Shown: in pieces, positions 15,291 to 23,657 of the stretch
Position numbering within the stretch: the first letter of the stretch is position 1
How the letters are laid out: each line of letters opens with the position of its first letter
NCBI GenBank assembly: GCA_041605955.1
Contig: JBFIXI010000052.1
Span: 1 to 28,091, forward strand
DNA length: 28,091 nt
DNA from: JAHEJX01 sp041605955
Lineage (GTDB): Bacteria; Actinomycetota; Acidimicrobiia; Spongiisociales; UBA5794
Direction of reading: 5' to 3'
Translations under genes and position numbers: made by a program
Notes under the pieces: generated by a model
Told to the model about the DNA's origin: nothing
The model's database searches: none
Seen by the model: only the letters and a program-made list of their open reading frames with translations

Positions 15291-16590
15291 CGGGCAACGT
15301 CGGCTCTCCTTGTTCGGAACGCCCATTCGATCCATTCCCCGGCAGGTAGCGGGCGACACGGCCCCAAACCACACCGGCGCGTGCTGGGAATGGCCGCCAT
15401 GGTCGTTGTTGGTCGGGAGGGACGGGCGCTCTCCTGACGGAGTGCACTGCGGCGTATGCCCCGACCAGGGCGTGGGTGACGGCGAGGACCACGAATAGGC
15501 CGACCGGGCCTAGCCAGTCGATGGCGGTGGCCGCGGCTATCGGGCCCAGCAATGCTCCCAGGCCGACGATGAACACAAAGAGCGAGCTGGCGGCTACCGC
15601 CTGACTGATGTGGATCACATCGTTGATGTGGCTGAGGGCGACCGAGTACATCGGGTAGGAGAGGCTGCCGAAGAGGAACATCACTGCGAACATGTAGATG
15701 AAGCCCGGTTCATTGGATTGGGCGCCGAGAACGGCAACGGCCGCCGCCAGCACCGTCACGAATAGCAGCGCGCGGCGGCGCGGGATTCGGTCCGACATCA
15801 AGCCGATCGGCCACTGGAGAACCAGTGACCCCATCAGGGCAGCGGCCATGAGCCAGGCGACTTGGCCGGGCGTGAAGCCGGCGCGCAGCGCGTATACCGG
15901 CCCAATCCCGACGAGCGCTCCGCTCGCAATGCCGCTACCGAGACCGCCAATGATCCCCAATGGCGCCAGCTTCCATGCTGTAGCGAGACGCAGTGTCTCC
16001 GGGGCGCGAAACGCCGGTGCGTTGCCCTGCGACAAGCTGACCGGAACGACTGCCATCGAGACGAACAAGGAAGCCAGCACGAACAGGCGGAACTCGGCGG
16101 CCGTTGCGATGCCGATGAAGGCCTGGCTGACGCCGTAGCCTCCCATCATCACCAACATGTATACCGACAGCAGGCGGCCCCGGGTCGTGTTGTCGGCGGC
16201 TTGGTTCAGCCAGGATTCGGCGACGACGTACAGGCCCGCCATGCAGAAGCCGAACACGAGTCGCATCAGCGCCCACACCGCCGGAGTGACCAACACGCTG
16301 TGCACCAAGGGTGCCGCCGATGCCAAGGATGCCAAAGCCGCGAAGACCCGAACATGACCGACCCGTTCCAGGATCTTCGGGGCGAATCTCGATCCGAACA
16401 GGAAGCCGGCGAAGTAGCTCGCCATGATGAAACCGGTCGACGCGGTGGCGAATCCTTCGAATTCGGCGCGAATGCCCAGCAGCGTGCTGAGCAGCCCGTT
16501 GCCCAGCATCAGCAGGCCGAGCGCGGAGAAAAGTCCCCATGCCGCCGAGATGGCGGCCCGAGTCTTGTGGCGCTCGAGCGTCCCGCTCAC
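15238..16590 (-). CDS. MFS transporter
   Basis: A 450-residue inner-membrane secondary transporter with about twelve hydrophobic segments. The first follows a short basic N-terminus (SGTLERHKTR). A typical loop-2-type stretch, FGSRFAPKILERVGHVRVF, follows the second helix, and SDRIPRRRALLF is the equivalent in the second half. GTG 16590 overlaps the thioesterase stop as GTGA; an in-frame extension upstream would run antisense-like through the thioesterase gene and has no membrane character. The tail from RRAPVPPDQQ onward is hydrophilic and overlaps the IclR gene end. The substrate is unknown. Coupling to an acyl-CoA thioesterase and an IclR regulator suggests a carboxylate or similar compound (inference). 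Confidence 0.9.
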   Translation of the reverse strand: MSGTLERHKTRAAISAAWGLFSALGLLMLGNGLLSTLLGIRAEFEGFATASTGFIMASYFAGFLFGSRFAPKILERVGHVRVFAALASLASAAPLVHSVLVTPAVWALMRLVFGFCMAGLYVVAESWLNQAADNTTRGRLLSVYMLVMMGGYGVSQAFIGIATAAEFRLFVLASLFVSMAVVPVSLSQGNAPAFRAPETLRLATAWKLAPLGIIGGLGSGIASGALVGIGPVYALRAGFTPGQVAWLMAAALMGSLVLQWPIGLMSDRIPRRRALLFVTVLAAAVAVLGAQSNEPGFIYMFAVMFLFGSLSYPMYSVALSHINDVIHISQAVAASSLFVFIVGLGALLGPIAAATAIDWLGPVGLFVVLAVTHALVGAYAAVHSVRRAPVPPDQQRPWRPFPARAGVVWGRVARYLPGNGSNGRSEQGEPTLPVSEPNALGQRPDGQLRP

Positions 16591-17075
16591 GGCAAGCTGC
16601 CCACCGGGCGAATGGATCGTCCCGCCCCCTCCGGCACCAATCCACGCTGTGACTCCCAGTGTCGCTGCATCTCCGCCAGGAGGTCGGGTGACATCGGAGT
16701 AACCGCTACGGCGTCCATGTCGACGTGGAGCAGCAACACCTCTTGGGTGGCCGCCTCGAACCCGGCGGCGGCGTGGACCATCGAGTGAAACAGGTGAACC
16801 TTCTTCGAATCGACGCCGAGCACGGTGGTACGAAGCAGGAGGGGATCGCCCCGCTGCAGCTCCCGCAGGTAGCGGATGTGGGTCTCGACGGTGTAAAACG
16901 TGCCTCGCTCCCGCTCTCGATAGGCCGCGTCGAAGCCGGCGTGCGTCAGATAAGCATCGGACGCGTCGCCAAAGGCGACTGCGTAGTAGCCCTCGTTCAT
17001 GTGACCGTTGTAATCGATCCACGATTCGGCCACATCGACTCGGTAGACCTCCAACGGTCTTGGTGGGTTTTCCAC
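16587..17075 (-). CDS. Hotdog-fold acyl-CoA thioesterase (betainyl-CoA thioesterase-like)
   Basis: A 162-residue single-hotdog protein of the 4-hydroxybenzoyl-CoA thioesterase superfamily. ESWIDYNGHMNEGYYAVAF carries the conserved Asp, Asn and His region, and YTVETHIRYLRELQRGD and LGVDSKKVHLFHSMVHA are the following strands. These blocks most resemble the thioesterase domain found in carnitine degradation, which hydrolyses betainyl-CoA to glycine betaine; the precise substrate is only suggested. GTG 17075 is the longest start compatible with the family. Its 3' end overlaps the MFS gene by four bases, so the two form one operon. It is divergent from fhs across a 188-base region holding an operator-like site. 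Confidence 0.85.
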   Translation of the reverse strand: MENPPRPLEVYRVDVAESWIDYNGHMNEGYYAVAFGDASDAYLTHAGFDAAYRERERGTFYTVETHIRYLRELQRGDPLLLRTTVLGVDSKKVHLFHSMVHAAAGFEAATQEVLLLHVDMDAVAVTPMSPDLLAEMQRHWESQRGLVPEGAGRSIRPVGSLP

Positions 17076-17110
17076 GAACGCCTGCCCAGAATCGCCGCAG
17101 TTAGGCGCGC

Positions 17111-17139
17111 ACTGTAATGGAGCGCAACGGGGGTGAGAA
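17111..17139 (-). promoter_or_regulatory. Candidate promoter of the thioesterase-MFS operon
   Basis: On the minus strand TTCTCA (17139-17134), a 17-base spacer and TACAGT (17116-17111) precede the GTG at 17075 by about 35 bases. The match is moderate. Confidence 0.35.
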
Positions 17140-17170
17140 CCCCCGCGGCCCGGCGCCGTCTCCCCGGCGC
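17128..17170 (+). other. Two adjacent hairpins between thioesterase and fhs
   Basis: Hairpin 1 (17128-17145) has a perfect 7-bp stem CGGGGGT/ACCCCCG closing a GAGA loop (GNRA class). Hairpin 2 (17153-17170) has a 6-bp stem GCGCCG/CGGCGC around the loop TCTCCC, whose TCTC could pair with the GAGA loop. Whether it is transcribed is unclear, because the best fhs -10 box lies downstream. It carries no U-tract. Confidence 0.35.
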
Positions 17171-17175
17171 AGCTC

Positions 17176-17192
17176 GTGCCACGATGCGGAAC
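17176..17192. promoter_or_regulatory. IclR-type operator-like palindrome, site 2
   Basis: GTGCC-N7-GGAAC matches the repeat at 14499-14515, including the identical core CCACGATGCGG at 17179-17189. Its mismatch falls in the left arm, whereas site 1 has its mismatch in the right arm, so together they define GTTCC-ACGATGC-GGAAC. It lies between the divergent thioesterase and fhs genes. Confidence 0.6.
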
Positions 17193-17221
17193 CGTCCCGC
17201 ACAGCGGGCCGCAGAATCAGT

Positions 17222-17227
17222 TAGAGT
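17222..17227 (+). promoter_or_regulatory. Candidate -10 box of fhs
   Basis: TAGAGT lies 36 bases before the TTG start; an AGGGG run at 17253-17257 serves as ribosome-binding site. No -35 is convincing. Confidence 0.35.
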
Positions 17228-17263
17228 CTGTCGACTCCGAAATCCGGAAAACAGGGGCTCTCC

Positions 17264-19021
17264 TTGGCCATTCCCAGCGACCTCGAGATCGCGCAGGCCG
17301 CGACCATCCAGCCGATCGCCGACATCGCCGCCAGCATCGGCATTCAGCCCGAGGAGCTCATTCCGTACGGGACGACCAAAGCCAAGGTGCATCTCGACAT
17401 CCTGCGCCGGGTCAACTCGCATCCCACCGGTAAGTACGTGGATGTCACCGCGATCACGCCGACTCCGCTGGGCGAAGGCAAGACGACCACGACGATCGGC
17501 TTGGTGCAGGGGTTGGGCGCCCTCGGGAAGAAGGCGATTGCCGCCATCCGCCAGCCTTCCATGGGTCCCACCTTCGGCATAAAGGGCGGCGCGGCCGGCG
17601 GTGGCTATAGCCAGGTGGTGCCGATGGAGGAGTTCAACCTTCACCTCACCGGTGACATTCATGCGATCGGTGTGGCCCACAACCTGGTGGCGGCCGCCAT
17701 CGACGCCCGCTGGTACCACGAGAGCCGCCGCAGCGACGAACAGCTGGCCGCCCTCGGGTTGGAGCGCATCGGGATCGACCCCAACCGGGTCACGTGGCGG
17801 CGGGTGCTCGACGTCAACGATCGTGCGCTGCGCAACATCATCGTCGGTCTGGGCGGCTCCGCCGACGGGATTCCACGCGAGACCGGATTCGACATCAGCG
17901 TCGCCAGCGAGCTGATGGCCATCCTCGCCCTCGTCGACGGCACTGACTTTGCCTCTGCGTTGCGCGATCTGCGGGAGCGATGCAGCCGGGTCGTCATCGG
18001 GGCCAACGCGCACGGCAAGCCGATCTCTCTCGAAGACCTCGACGTGGCGGGTGCGGTCACGGTGCTGCTGCGCGACGCACTGCACCCGACCCTCATGCAG
18101 ACACTCGAGGGTCAGGCGGCATTCATTCACGCCGGCCCGTTCGCCAACATCGCTCACGGCAACTCGTCGATCCTCGCCGACCGAGTGGCGCTGCAGCTCG
18201 GAGAGTACGTGGTCACCGAGTCGGGATTCGGTGCCGACATGGGAATGGAGAAGTTCTTCAATATCAAGTGCCGCGTCTCCGGACTGGTGCCGGACGCAGT
18301 GGTGCTGGTGGCCACTGTGCGTGCCCTCAAGACTCACGGCGGTGGTCCCCGGGTGGTACCGGGACGCCCGCTGGACGAGGCATACACGTCGGAGAATCTG
18401 GCGCTCTTGGAAGCCGGCTTGACCAACTTGGTGGCTCACATCAACAACGCCAAGAAGTTCGGCATCACCGTCGTTGTGGCGGTCAATACGTTCCACACCG
18501 ACACGGAAGCCGAGGTCGACCTCGTCAAGAAGGCGGCGCTCGATGCGGGCGCGCTCGCCGCCGTGACGTCGGATCATTGGGCGCGAGGCGGACAAGGAGC
18601 CTTGGAATTGGCGGAAGCGGTGGTGGCGGCCTGCGACGAGCCCTCCTACTTCAGGCTGCTCTATCCGGACTCGATGTCGATCAAGGAGAAGATCGAGACG
18701 ATCGCCGAGGAGATCTACGGCGCGGCCGAAGTCGAATACACCACTGTCGCCAATCGCCAGATCGCCGAGTTCGAGGAGGCCGGCCTGGGAGCGCTGCCCA
18801 TTTGTATGGCCAAGACCCACCTGTCGATGAGTCACGACCCGACGCTCAAGGGCGCCCCGCGGGGATTCAGCGTGCCGGTGCGCGAGGTCAGAGGCTCGGC
18901 CGGAGCGGGTTTCATCTATCCGCTGCTGGGGGAGATGCGCACCATGCCCGGCCTGGGGACGAGGCCCGCCTATCTCAACGTGGATATCGACGAGGACGGC
19001 AACATCGTGGGGCTGTTCTGA
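17264..19021 (+). CDS. fhs: Formate-tetrahydrofolate ligase
   Basis: A 585-residue enzyme interconverting formate, ATP and tetrahydrofolate with 10-formyl-THF. The start is TTG 17264, after an AGGGG run; the protein then begins IPSDLEIAQAATIQPIADIA, the standard Fhs N-terminus. The ATP-binding loop TPLGEGKTTTTIGL starts near residue 67, followed by QPSMGPTFGIKGGAAGGGYSQVVPMEEFNLHLTGD-type family blocks. It is slightly longer than the usual 555-560 residues, and no break is seen. Neighbours downstream on the same strand are VOC genes and a formate dehydrogenase operon, so the enzyme may run towards formate and ATP during one-carbon oxidation (inference); the biosynthetic direction remains possible. 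Confidence 0.96.
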   Translation: MAIPSDLEIAQAATIQPIADIAASIGIQPEELIPYGTTKAKVHLDILRRVNSHPTGKYVDVTAITPTPLGEGKTTTTIGLVQGLGALGKKAIAAIRQPSMGPTFGIKGGAAGGGYSQVVPMEEFNLHLTGDIHAIGVAHNLVAAAIDARWYHESRRSDEQLAALGLERIGIDPNRVTWRRVLDVNDRALRNIIVGLGGSADGIPRETGFDISVASELMAILALVDGTDFASALRDLRERCSRVVIGANAHGKPISLEDLDVAGAVTVLLRDALHPTLMQTLEGQAAFIHAGPFANIAHGNSSILADRVALQLGEYVVTESGFGADMGMEKFFNIKCRVSGLVPDAVVLVATVRALKTHGGGPRVVPGRPLDEAYTSENLALLEAGLTNLVAHINNAKKFGITVVVAVNTFHTDTEAEVDLVKKAALDAGALAAVTSDHWARGGQGALELAEAVVAACDEPSYFRLLYPDSMSIKEKIETIAEEIYGAAEVEYTTVANRQIAEFEEAGLGALPICMAKTHLSMSHDPTLKGAPRGFSVPVREVRGSAGAGFIYPLLGEMRTMPGLGTRPAYLNVDIDEDGNIVGLF

Positions 19022-19044
19022 CTTCTGCCGCGACTGGACGCAAT

Positions 19045-19387
19045 GGGACGATCGTGCTCGACTGCGCAGATGCGGACCGGGCTCTGGTCGAGCGTCCCGG
19101 GCATCCCGATTCGGCACCGCTGCGAAGACTAAGTGTTCCTCGGTGAGGTGGCTCCCGGGGTGCGGCCGACTGTCCAAGAGGTGCCCGAGGCGAAGACGAG
19201 CAAATCGCCGACCCAGCGCGATCTCGTGCCAAGTGACTACCGCGGCCTGATCGAACGGGTCGTTGCTCTGGGTGGCTCCGTCGCCGTTGAAATCGTCAAC
19301 GACGCATACATACTGATGGTCATGCAAGATCCCGACGGAAACGAGTTCTGCATCAACGAGCGATTGACGCTAGAGGAGCGACCGTGA
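19045..19387 (+). pseudogene. Degraded VOC (glyoxalase-like) gene
   Basis: Two frames together recall a VOC protein. From 19045 one frame reads GTIVLDCADADR, a typical VOC first strand, but it soon loses family character and stops at 19136 or shortly after. From about 19145 a second frame reads TVQEVPEAKTSKSP and, near its end, MQDPDGNEFCI, the usual VOC second half. The central strands with their metal ligands are missing and no good start codon is present. A deletion plus frameshift best explains it. Its stop overlaps the start of the intact VOC gene as GTGA, suggesting the two were once a coupled pair. Confidence 0.65.
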
Positions 19388-19818
19388 CGAAGCCGATTCA
19401 AATCGTGTTCGATGCCCACGACCCGGCGCGGCTCGCCGAGTTCTGGGCGCAGGCGCTCGGTTACGTCATCCCGCCGGCCCCGGCGGGTTTCGACTCGTGG
19501 GACGACTGGGCGACGGCGATGGAGATTCCGGAAGAGAATTGGAACGACGCTCGCGCTCTGGTAGACCCCGACGGCGTCGGGCCGCGGGTCTTCTTCCAGC
19601 GGGTGGCGGACGCAAAGCAAGGAAAGAACCGGGTCCATCTCGATCTCAACGCGAGCGGCGGCCCCGGGACCTCGATCGAGCGGCGGCGCAGACTCGTCGA
19701 TGCCGAGGTGGAGCGCCTCGTGGCGGCCGGCGCCACCAAGCTCGGGCCGATGGAGGAACGTGGTGGATATTGGTTCGTCCTCGCAGATCCGGAGGGAAAC
19801 GAGTTCTGTGTGCAATGA
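19384..19818 (+). CDS. VOC family protein (glyoxalase/dioxygenase superfamily)
   Basis: A 144-residue vicinal-oxygen-chelate fold protein. IQIVFDAHDPARLAEFWAQALGY is the first beta-alpha module, FFQRVADAKQGKNRVHLDL leads into the second, and it ends LADPEGNEFCV. His and Glu residues (FDAHD, RVHLDL, GNEF) could form the metal site, but VOC proteins cover lyases, dioxygenases and drug-binding proteins, so the activity cannot be assigned. GTG 19384 overlaps the stop of the degraded VOC gene by four bases. The fdhA start is 152 bases downstream. Confidence 0.85.
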   Translation: MTKPIQIVFDAHDPARLAEFWAQALGYVIPPAPAGFDSWDDWATAMEIPEENWNDARALVDPDGVGPRVFFQRVADAKQGKNRVHLDLNASGGPGTSIERRRRLVDAEVERLVAAGATKLGPMEERGGYWFVLADPEGNEFCVQ

Positions 19819-19936
19819 CTGCGTAGCGGGAAAGAATGAATGGCGGGCAAAGGCGGAACCTCATCGAGCACCGGTCAAATCAACCGGCGCAACCGCTTGC
19901 GGCCGCGCCACCGGCGGGCCAAGCTGTCGCCAACAC

Positions 19937-19953
19937 CGCGGGCATGCCCCGCG
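19937..19953 (+). other. Hairpin just upstream of the fdhA ribosome-binding site
   Basis: CGCGGG-CATGC-CCCGCG forms a 6-bp GC stem ending three bases before AAGGAGGTGA. It could shape access to the ribosome-binding site; no ligand class is recognised. The rest of the 152-base gap 19819-19970 holds no supported gene. Confidence 0.3.
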
Positions 19954-19970
19954 AGGAAGGAGGTGACGGC

Positions 19971-21848
19971 ATGGCGCGACAGCAACGGCTGATCGAGCCG
20001 CTGGTGCGGCGCAACGGCGAGTTGGTAGCCGCCGGCTGGGACGAGGCGCTCGACATTGCGGCCGCCGGCCTGGCTGCCCATCGTGGCAACTCGGTCGGTA
20101 TGTTTTCCTGCTCGAAGGGCACCAACGAGATGAACTACCTCGCCCAGAAGTTCGGCAGGCTGGCTCTCGGCTCCAACAACATCGATTCGTGCAATCGCAC
20201 CTGACACGCTCCGTCCGTCGCCGGTCTGGCGACAGTGCTGGGAGCCGGAGGTGGCACGTCTTCGTATGAAGAGATCGAGACCACGGATGTCATCTTGCTG
20301 TGGGGGTCGAACGCCCGCGACGCCCACCCGATCTTCTTCCATCACCTCATCAAGGGAGTGCGCAACGGCGCCAAGATGTACACAGTCGATCCCCGCCGAA
20401 CCAGCTCGGCGGCGTGGGCCGACGTGTGGCTGGGTATTGACGTGGGGGCCGACATTGCGCTGGCCAACACCGTCGGGCGCGAGATCATCACCGCCGGACT
20501 GGCCAACCGCTCCTTCATCGAGCACTCCACTGCCCATTTCGAGGATTACGCCGCCGCAGTAGAGGAGTGGACGCTAGAGCGGGGCGAGCAAGTGACCGGC
20601 GTGCCCGCCGCGGTGATCAAGGAGATGGCGCACACCTATGCGACGGCCGACACCGCTCAGATCTGCTGGACGCTGGGCATCACCGAGCATCACAACGCCA
20701 CCGACAACGTGCTCGCCCTGATAAGCCTCGCACTGCTCACCGGCCACGTCGGCCGCTACGGGTCGGGACTGGTTCCGATCCGGGGGCAGAACAACGTACA
20801 GGGAGGCGGCGACATGGGAGCGTTGCCCAATAAGCTGCCCGGCTTCCAGGACGTCGAAGACGACGAAGCTCGCGGCAAGTTCGAGGCTCTGTGGGGACAT
20901 GCGATTCCCGCCCAGGCGGGCAAGCACCTCTCGCTCATGATCGAAGCCATGGAGCAGAAGGAGATCACGGCGCTCTATGTGATTGGCGAGAACCCGGCGC
21001 AGTCGGAAGCCGATACCAGCCACATCGAGTCCGTACTGAACGGCCTCGAGTTCATGGTCGTCCAAGACATCTTCCTGACACGAACCGCCGAGATGGCTGA
21101 TGTCGTCTTGCCGGCGGCCGCCGGCTGGGCAGAGACCGAAGGCACCGTCACCAGCTCGGAACGTCGGGTGCAGCGGGTGCGCAAGGCGCTCGATCCGCCC
21201 GGGGAAGCCAAAGACGACATCGATATCATCTCGCAGCTGGCCGAGCGCATGGGGCGGGGCTGGGGTATTCCCACAGCGGAGGAGGCGTGGGACGAGTTGC
21301 GAGCACTGTCGCCGATGCACGCCGGCATGTCGTATCGCCGACTCGACGAGCTGGGCGGCATTCAGTGGCCGTGTCCCGACGAGGAGCACCCCGGGACCCA
21401 ATTCCTCCACGGCTGGCTCTGGGAGGATCCGATGCCGCGCGAGCCCGCTCCGTTCGTGCCGACGCCATGGGTACCCCCGGTCGACGAGCTCACCGACGAA
21501 TACCCCATTCGGCTCACCACGGGGCGTCGCCTCGACTCCTACAACACGGGAGTGCAGTCTTCCGGGTACGAGTCGCCGCTGCGCGCCGGAGGCCTCATCG
21601 AGATTGCCCCTGAAGACGGGGCATCGCTGGATCTTGCCGAGGGAGACCTGGTCCGGGTGGCGTCGCGCCGCGGAGCCATTGAGGTGCCGGTGTACTTCCA
21701 CGAATCGCTGCGGCCGGGTCTGGCCTTCATGGCCTTCCACTTCCCCGACGAAGCGGCGGTCAACGAGCTGACCATCGATGCATGGGATCCCAAATCGGGA
21801 ACCGCCGAGTTCAAAGCGACCGCGGTCCGTATCGAGAAGGTCGCCTGA
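19971..21848 (+). CDS. fdhA: Formate dehydrogenase catalytic subunit, selenocysteine-containing (reads through TGA 20202-20204)
   Basis: A 625-residue molybdopterin (or tungstopterin) subunit oxidising formate to CO2. ATG 19971 follows a near-perfect AAGGAGGTGA site. Codon 78 is TGA in CNRT-Sec-HAPSVAGL, which aligns with the CARV-Sec-HGPSVAGL active site of E. coli FdhF. The adjacent His79 and the substrate Arg271 in IRGQNNVQGGGDMG are present. The frame continues unbroken for 548 codons to a molybdopterin-dinucleotide-binding C-terminus (TGRRLDSYNTG onward). A SECIS-like hairpin follows the TGA. Unusually, the N-terminal [4Fe-4S] domain of this superfamily is absent: the protein begins at RLIEPLVRRNGELVAAGWDEAL. 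That domain is found two genes downstream. fdhB starts at the very next base after the stop. Confidence 0.93.
20205..20245 (+). promoter_or_regulatory. SECIS element of fdhA
   Basis: Directly after the TGA, a lower stem GCTCC (20208-20212)/GGAGC (20241-20245) and a perfect upper stem GTCGCC (20217-20222)/GGCGAC (20228-20233) enclose the loop GGTCT (20223-20227). The first loop G is 21 bases from the T of the TGA. E. coli fdhF has the same GGUCU loop at the same distance, as I recall it. This is the element that recruits SelB. Confidence 0.88.
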
Positions 21849-23657
21849 GTGGATCTCAAGTTCATGGAGGTGCCGGCCGCGCCGGCGGAGCGGGCGGCCG
21901 TCGATGCGTTGCTGGGCGCGCCCGAATCCAGCTGGGATGGAGCGCACCGCACCGCAGCCGACGGCCGAGTCGCTTTCGGCGGATTCCATCTCGCCGCGGC
22001 GCGCCGCGAGCTGCTGCTGCCGGCCCTCCACGCCGTGCAGTCTGAGATTGGTTGGATCTCGCGGGGAGCGCTCGACTACGTTTGCCGCCGGCTCGGTGTG
22101 CCTCCGGCGGAGGCTTATGGGGTGGCCTCGTTCTATGCGCTGCTCTCGTTGGAGGAGCGGCCGCCGCGGGTAGCCCACGTCTGCGACGACGTCTGCTGCC
22201 GACCCCACGGCGCCCTCGAGCTGATCTCTGCTCTGAACGACGCCATCGGCCCGGCCGGCACCGTGGCCGAGGGCGCCACTTGGCTACCGAGCCCGTGCCT
22301 CGGCCAATGCGACCGCGCCCCTGCGGTCTTTCTGCAGATGGCCGGCGAAGCCGACGTCGTGCTGACCGCGGCGAGCCCCGAGCAGGTGCTGGCCGCGCTG
22401 CGCAGCGATGGCAGCATCACCCCGGGCGCTGCCCCGGTCGTCGTAGGCGAGGCGCTCCTCGGCCGCATCGGGACGGTCGACCCGACCAGCTTGGCCAGCC
22501 ACGTCGCCCACGGCGGATACGAGGCGCTACAGCGCGCCGTCGAGCTGGGACCCGCCGCCGTCGTGGCTGAGCTCAAGGCATCCAACTTGCGGGGCCGGGG
22601 CGGGGCGGCGTTTCCTGCCGGCGTCAAGTGGGAGGCGGTGGCAGGCTCCGCCGAGCCGGTGCGGTACCTGATCTGCAACGCGGACGAGTCGGAGCCGGGC
22701 ACGTTCAAGGACAGGGTGCTGATGGAAGGCGACCCCTTTCTGCTCGTCGAGGCGATGACGATCGCCGGGTTCGCCGTCGGCGCCGAGAGGGGATACCTGT
22801 ATATACGCGGGGAGTATCCGGCGGCCACGGATCTGTTGCGCAGTGCCATAGTCCAGGCTCGCGCCGCGGGCTACCTGGGCCGGAGCGTGACCGGGGCCGG
22901 TTTCGACTTCGACATCGAAATTCGGCGCGGCGGGGGCGCTTACATATGCGGTGAGGAGACCGCGCTGATGAACTCGATCGAAGGGCTACGCGGCGAGCCG
23001 CGCAACAAGCCGCCGTTCCCCACCCAGCACGGCCTGTTCGGTCAACCCACGGTGATCAACAACGTGGAGACGCTGATGAACGTGCCCGCCATCGTGACCG
23101 GCGGCGGAGCCGCCTTCGCAGAGGTCGGGACACCCCAATCGACCGGAACCAAGCTCTATTGCGTGTCGGGCGCCGTCGCGCGGCCGGGGACCTATGAAGT
23201 CGCCATGGGGGAGACGCTGGCGGCACTCATCGACAAGGCCGGCGGCCCTGTCGGTGAGCTGCGGGCCGTGCTGCTTGGAGGTGCAGCCGGCGCGTTCGTC
23301 GGGATAGACATGCTCGAGATGCCGTTGACGTTCGAAGGCGCGGCGGCGCACGGCGTGAGCCTCGGGTCGGGTGTGGTCATGCTGTTCAACCATTCGGCCG
23401 ACTTCCCCGATTTGGTGCGCCGGGTGGCGGCCTTCTTCCGTGATGAGTCGTGCGGTCAGTGTGTCCCGTGCCGGGTGGGGACGGTGCGGCAGGAGGAGCT
23501 GCTGGCCCGCCACCTCACCTCGGGCCGGCCCCTCGACAGGGCCCTGCTCGAGGAGATCGATCGGGTGATGAAGGACGCTTCCATCTGCGGCCTCGGGCAC
23601 ACCGCGGCCATCGCCATCCGGTCGGCGGTCGACCTCGGTCTTCTGGAGAGCGCATGA
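21849..23657 (+). CDS. fdhB: Formate dehydrogenase NAD/FMN subunit, NuoE-NuoF fusion
   Basis: A 602-residue diaphorase-type subunit passing electrons to NAD+. The N-terminal NuoE-like [2Fe-2S] domain (about 1-170) has Cys ligands in VCDDVCCRP and SPCLGQCDRAP. The NuoF-like part (about 200-602) has the FMN/NADH site NLRGRGGAAFPAGVKW and CNADESEPGTFKDR, the glycine-rich GGGAYICGEETAL, a SLBB-like region, and the [4Fe-4S] ligands ESCGQCVPCRVGT plus ICGLG near the end. The GTG start directly follows the fdhA stop, and its own stop overlaps the next start as ATGA, so the three dehydrogenase genes are translationally coupled. NuoE-NuoF fusions are known in NAD-dependent formate dehydrogenases and hydrogenases. 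Confidence 0.95.
   Translation: MDLKFMEVPAAPAERAAVDALLGAPESSWDGAHRTAADGRVAFGGFHLAAARRELLLPALHAVQSEIGWISRGALDYVCRRLGVPPAEAYGVASFYALLSLEERPPRVAHVCDDVCCRPHGALELISALNDAIGPAGTVAEGATWLPSPCLGQCDRAPAVFLQMAGEADVVLTAASPEQVLAALRSDGSITPGAAPVVVGEALLGRIGTVDPTSLASHVAHGGYEALQRAVELGPAAVVAELKASNLRGRGGAAFPAGVKWEAVAGSAEPVRYLICNADESEPGTFKDRVLMEGDPFLLVEAMTIAGFAVGAERGYLYIRGEYPAATDLLRSAIVQARAAGYLGRSVTGAGFDFDIEIRRGGGAYICGEETALMNSIEGLRGEPRNKPPFPTQHGLFGQPTVINNVETLMNVPAIVTGGGAAFAEVGTPQSTGTKLYCVSGAVARPGTYEVAMGETLAALIDKAGGPVGELRAVLLGGAAGAFVGIDMLEMPLTFEGAAAHGVSLGSGVVMLFNHSADFPDLVRRVAAFFRDESCGQCVPCRVGTVRQEELLARHLTSGRPLDRALLEEIDRVMKDASICGLGHTAAIAIRSAVDLGLLESA

Noticed and set aside
17076..17263. ZTP (pfl) riboswitch upstream of fhs
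   Set aside because: ZTP riboswitches often precede fhs, so I looked for the conserved GACTGGCG-type and CCGCCTGGGC-type segments on both strands; they are absent.
16997..19327. A 776-codon open frame on the minus strand opposite fhs
   Set aside because: It is an antisense shadow of the conserved fhs gene in high-GC DNA; the residues are low-complexity His/Arg/Gly-rich and match no fold. The same applies to long minus frames at 6240-7769 and 8713-10308.
20202..20204. TGA as a nonsense mutation making fdhA a pseudogene
   Set aside because: It sits exactly at the active-site Sec position, is followed by a SECIS hairpin with a GGTCT loop, and the frame is intact on both sides.
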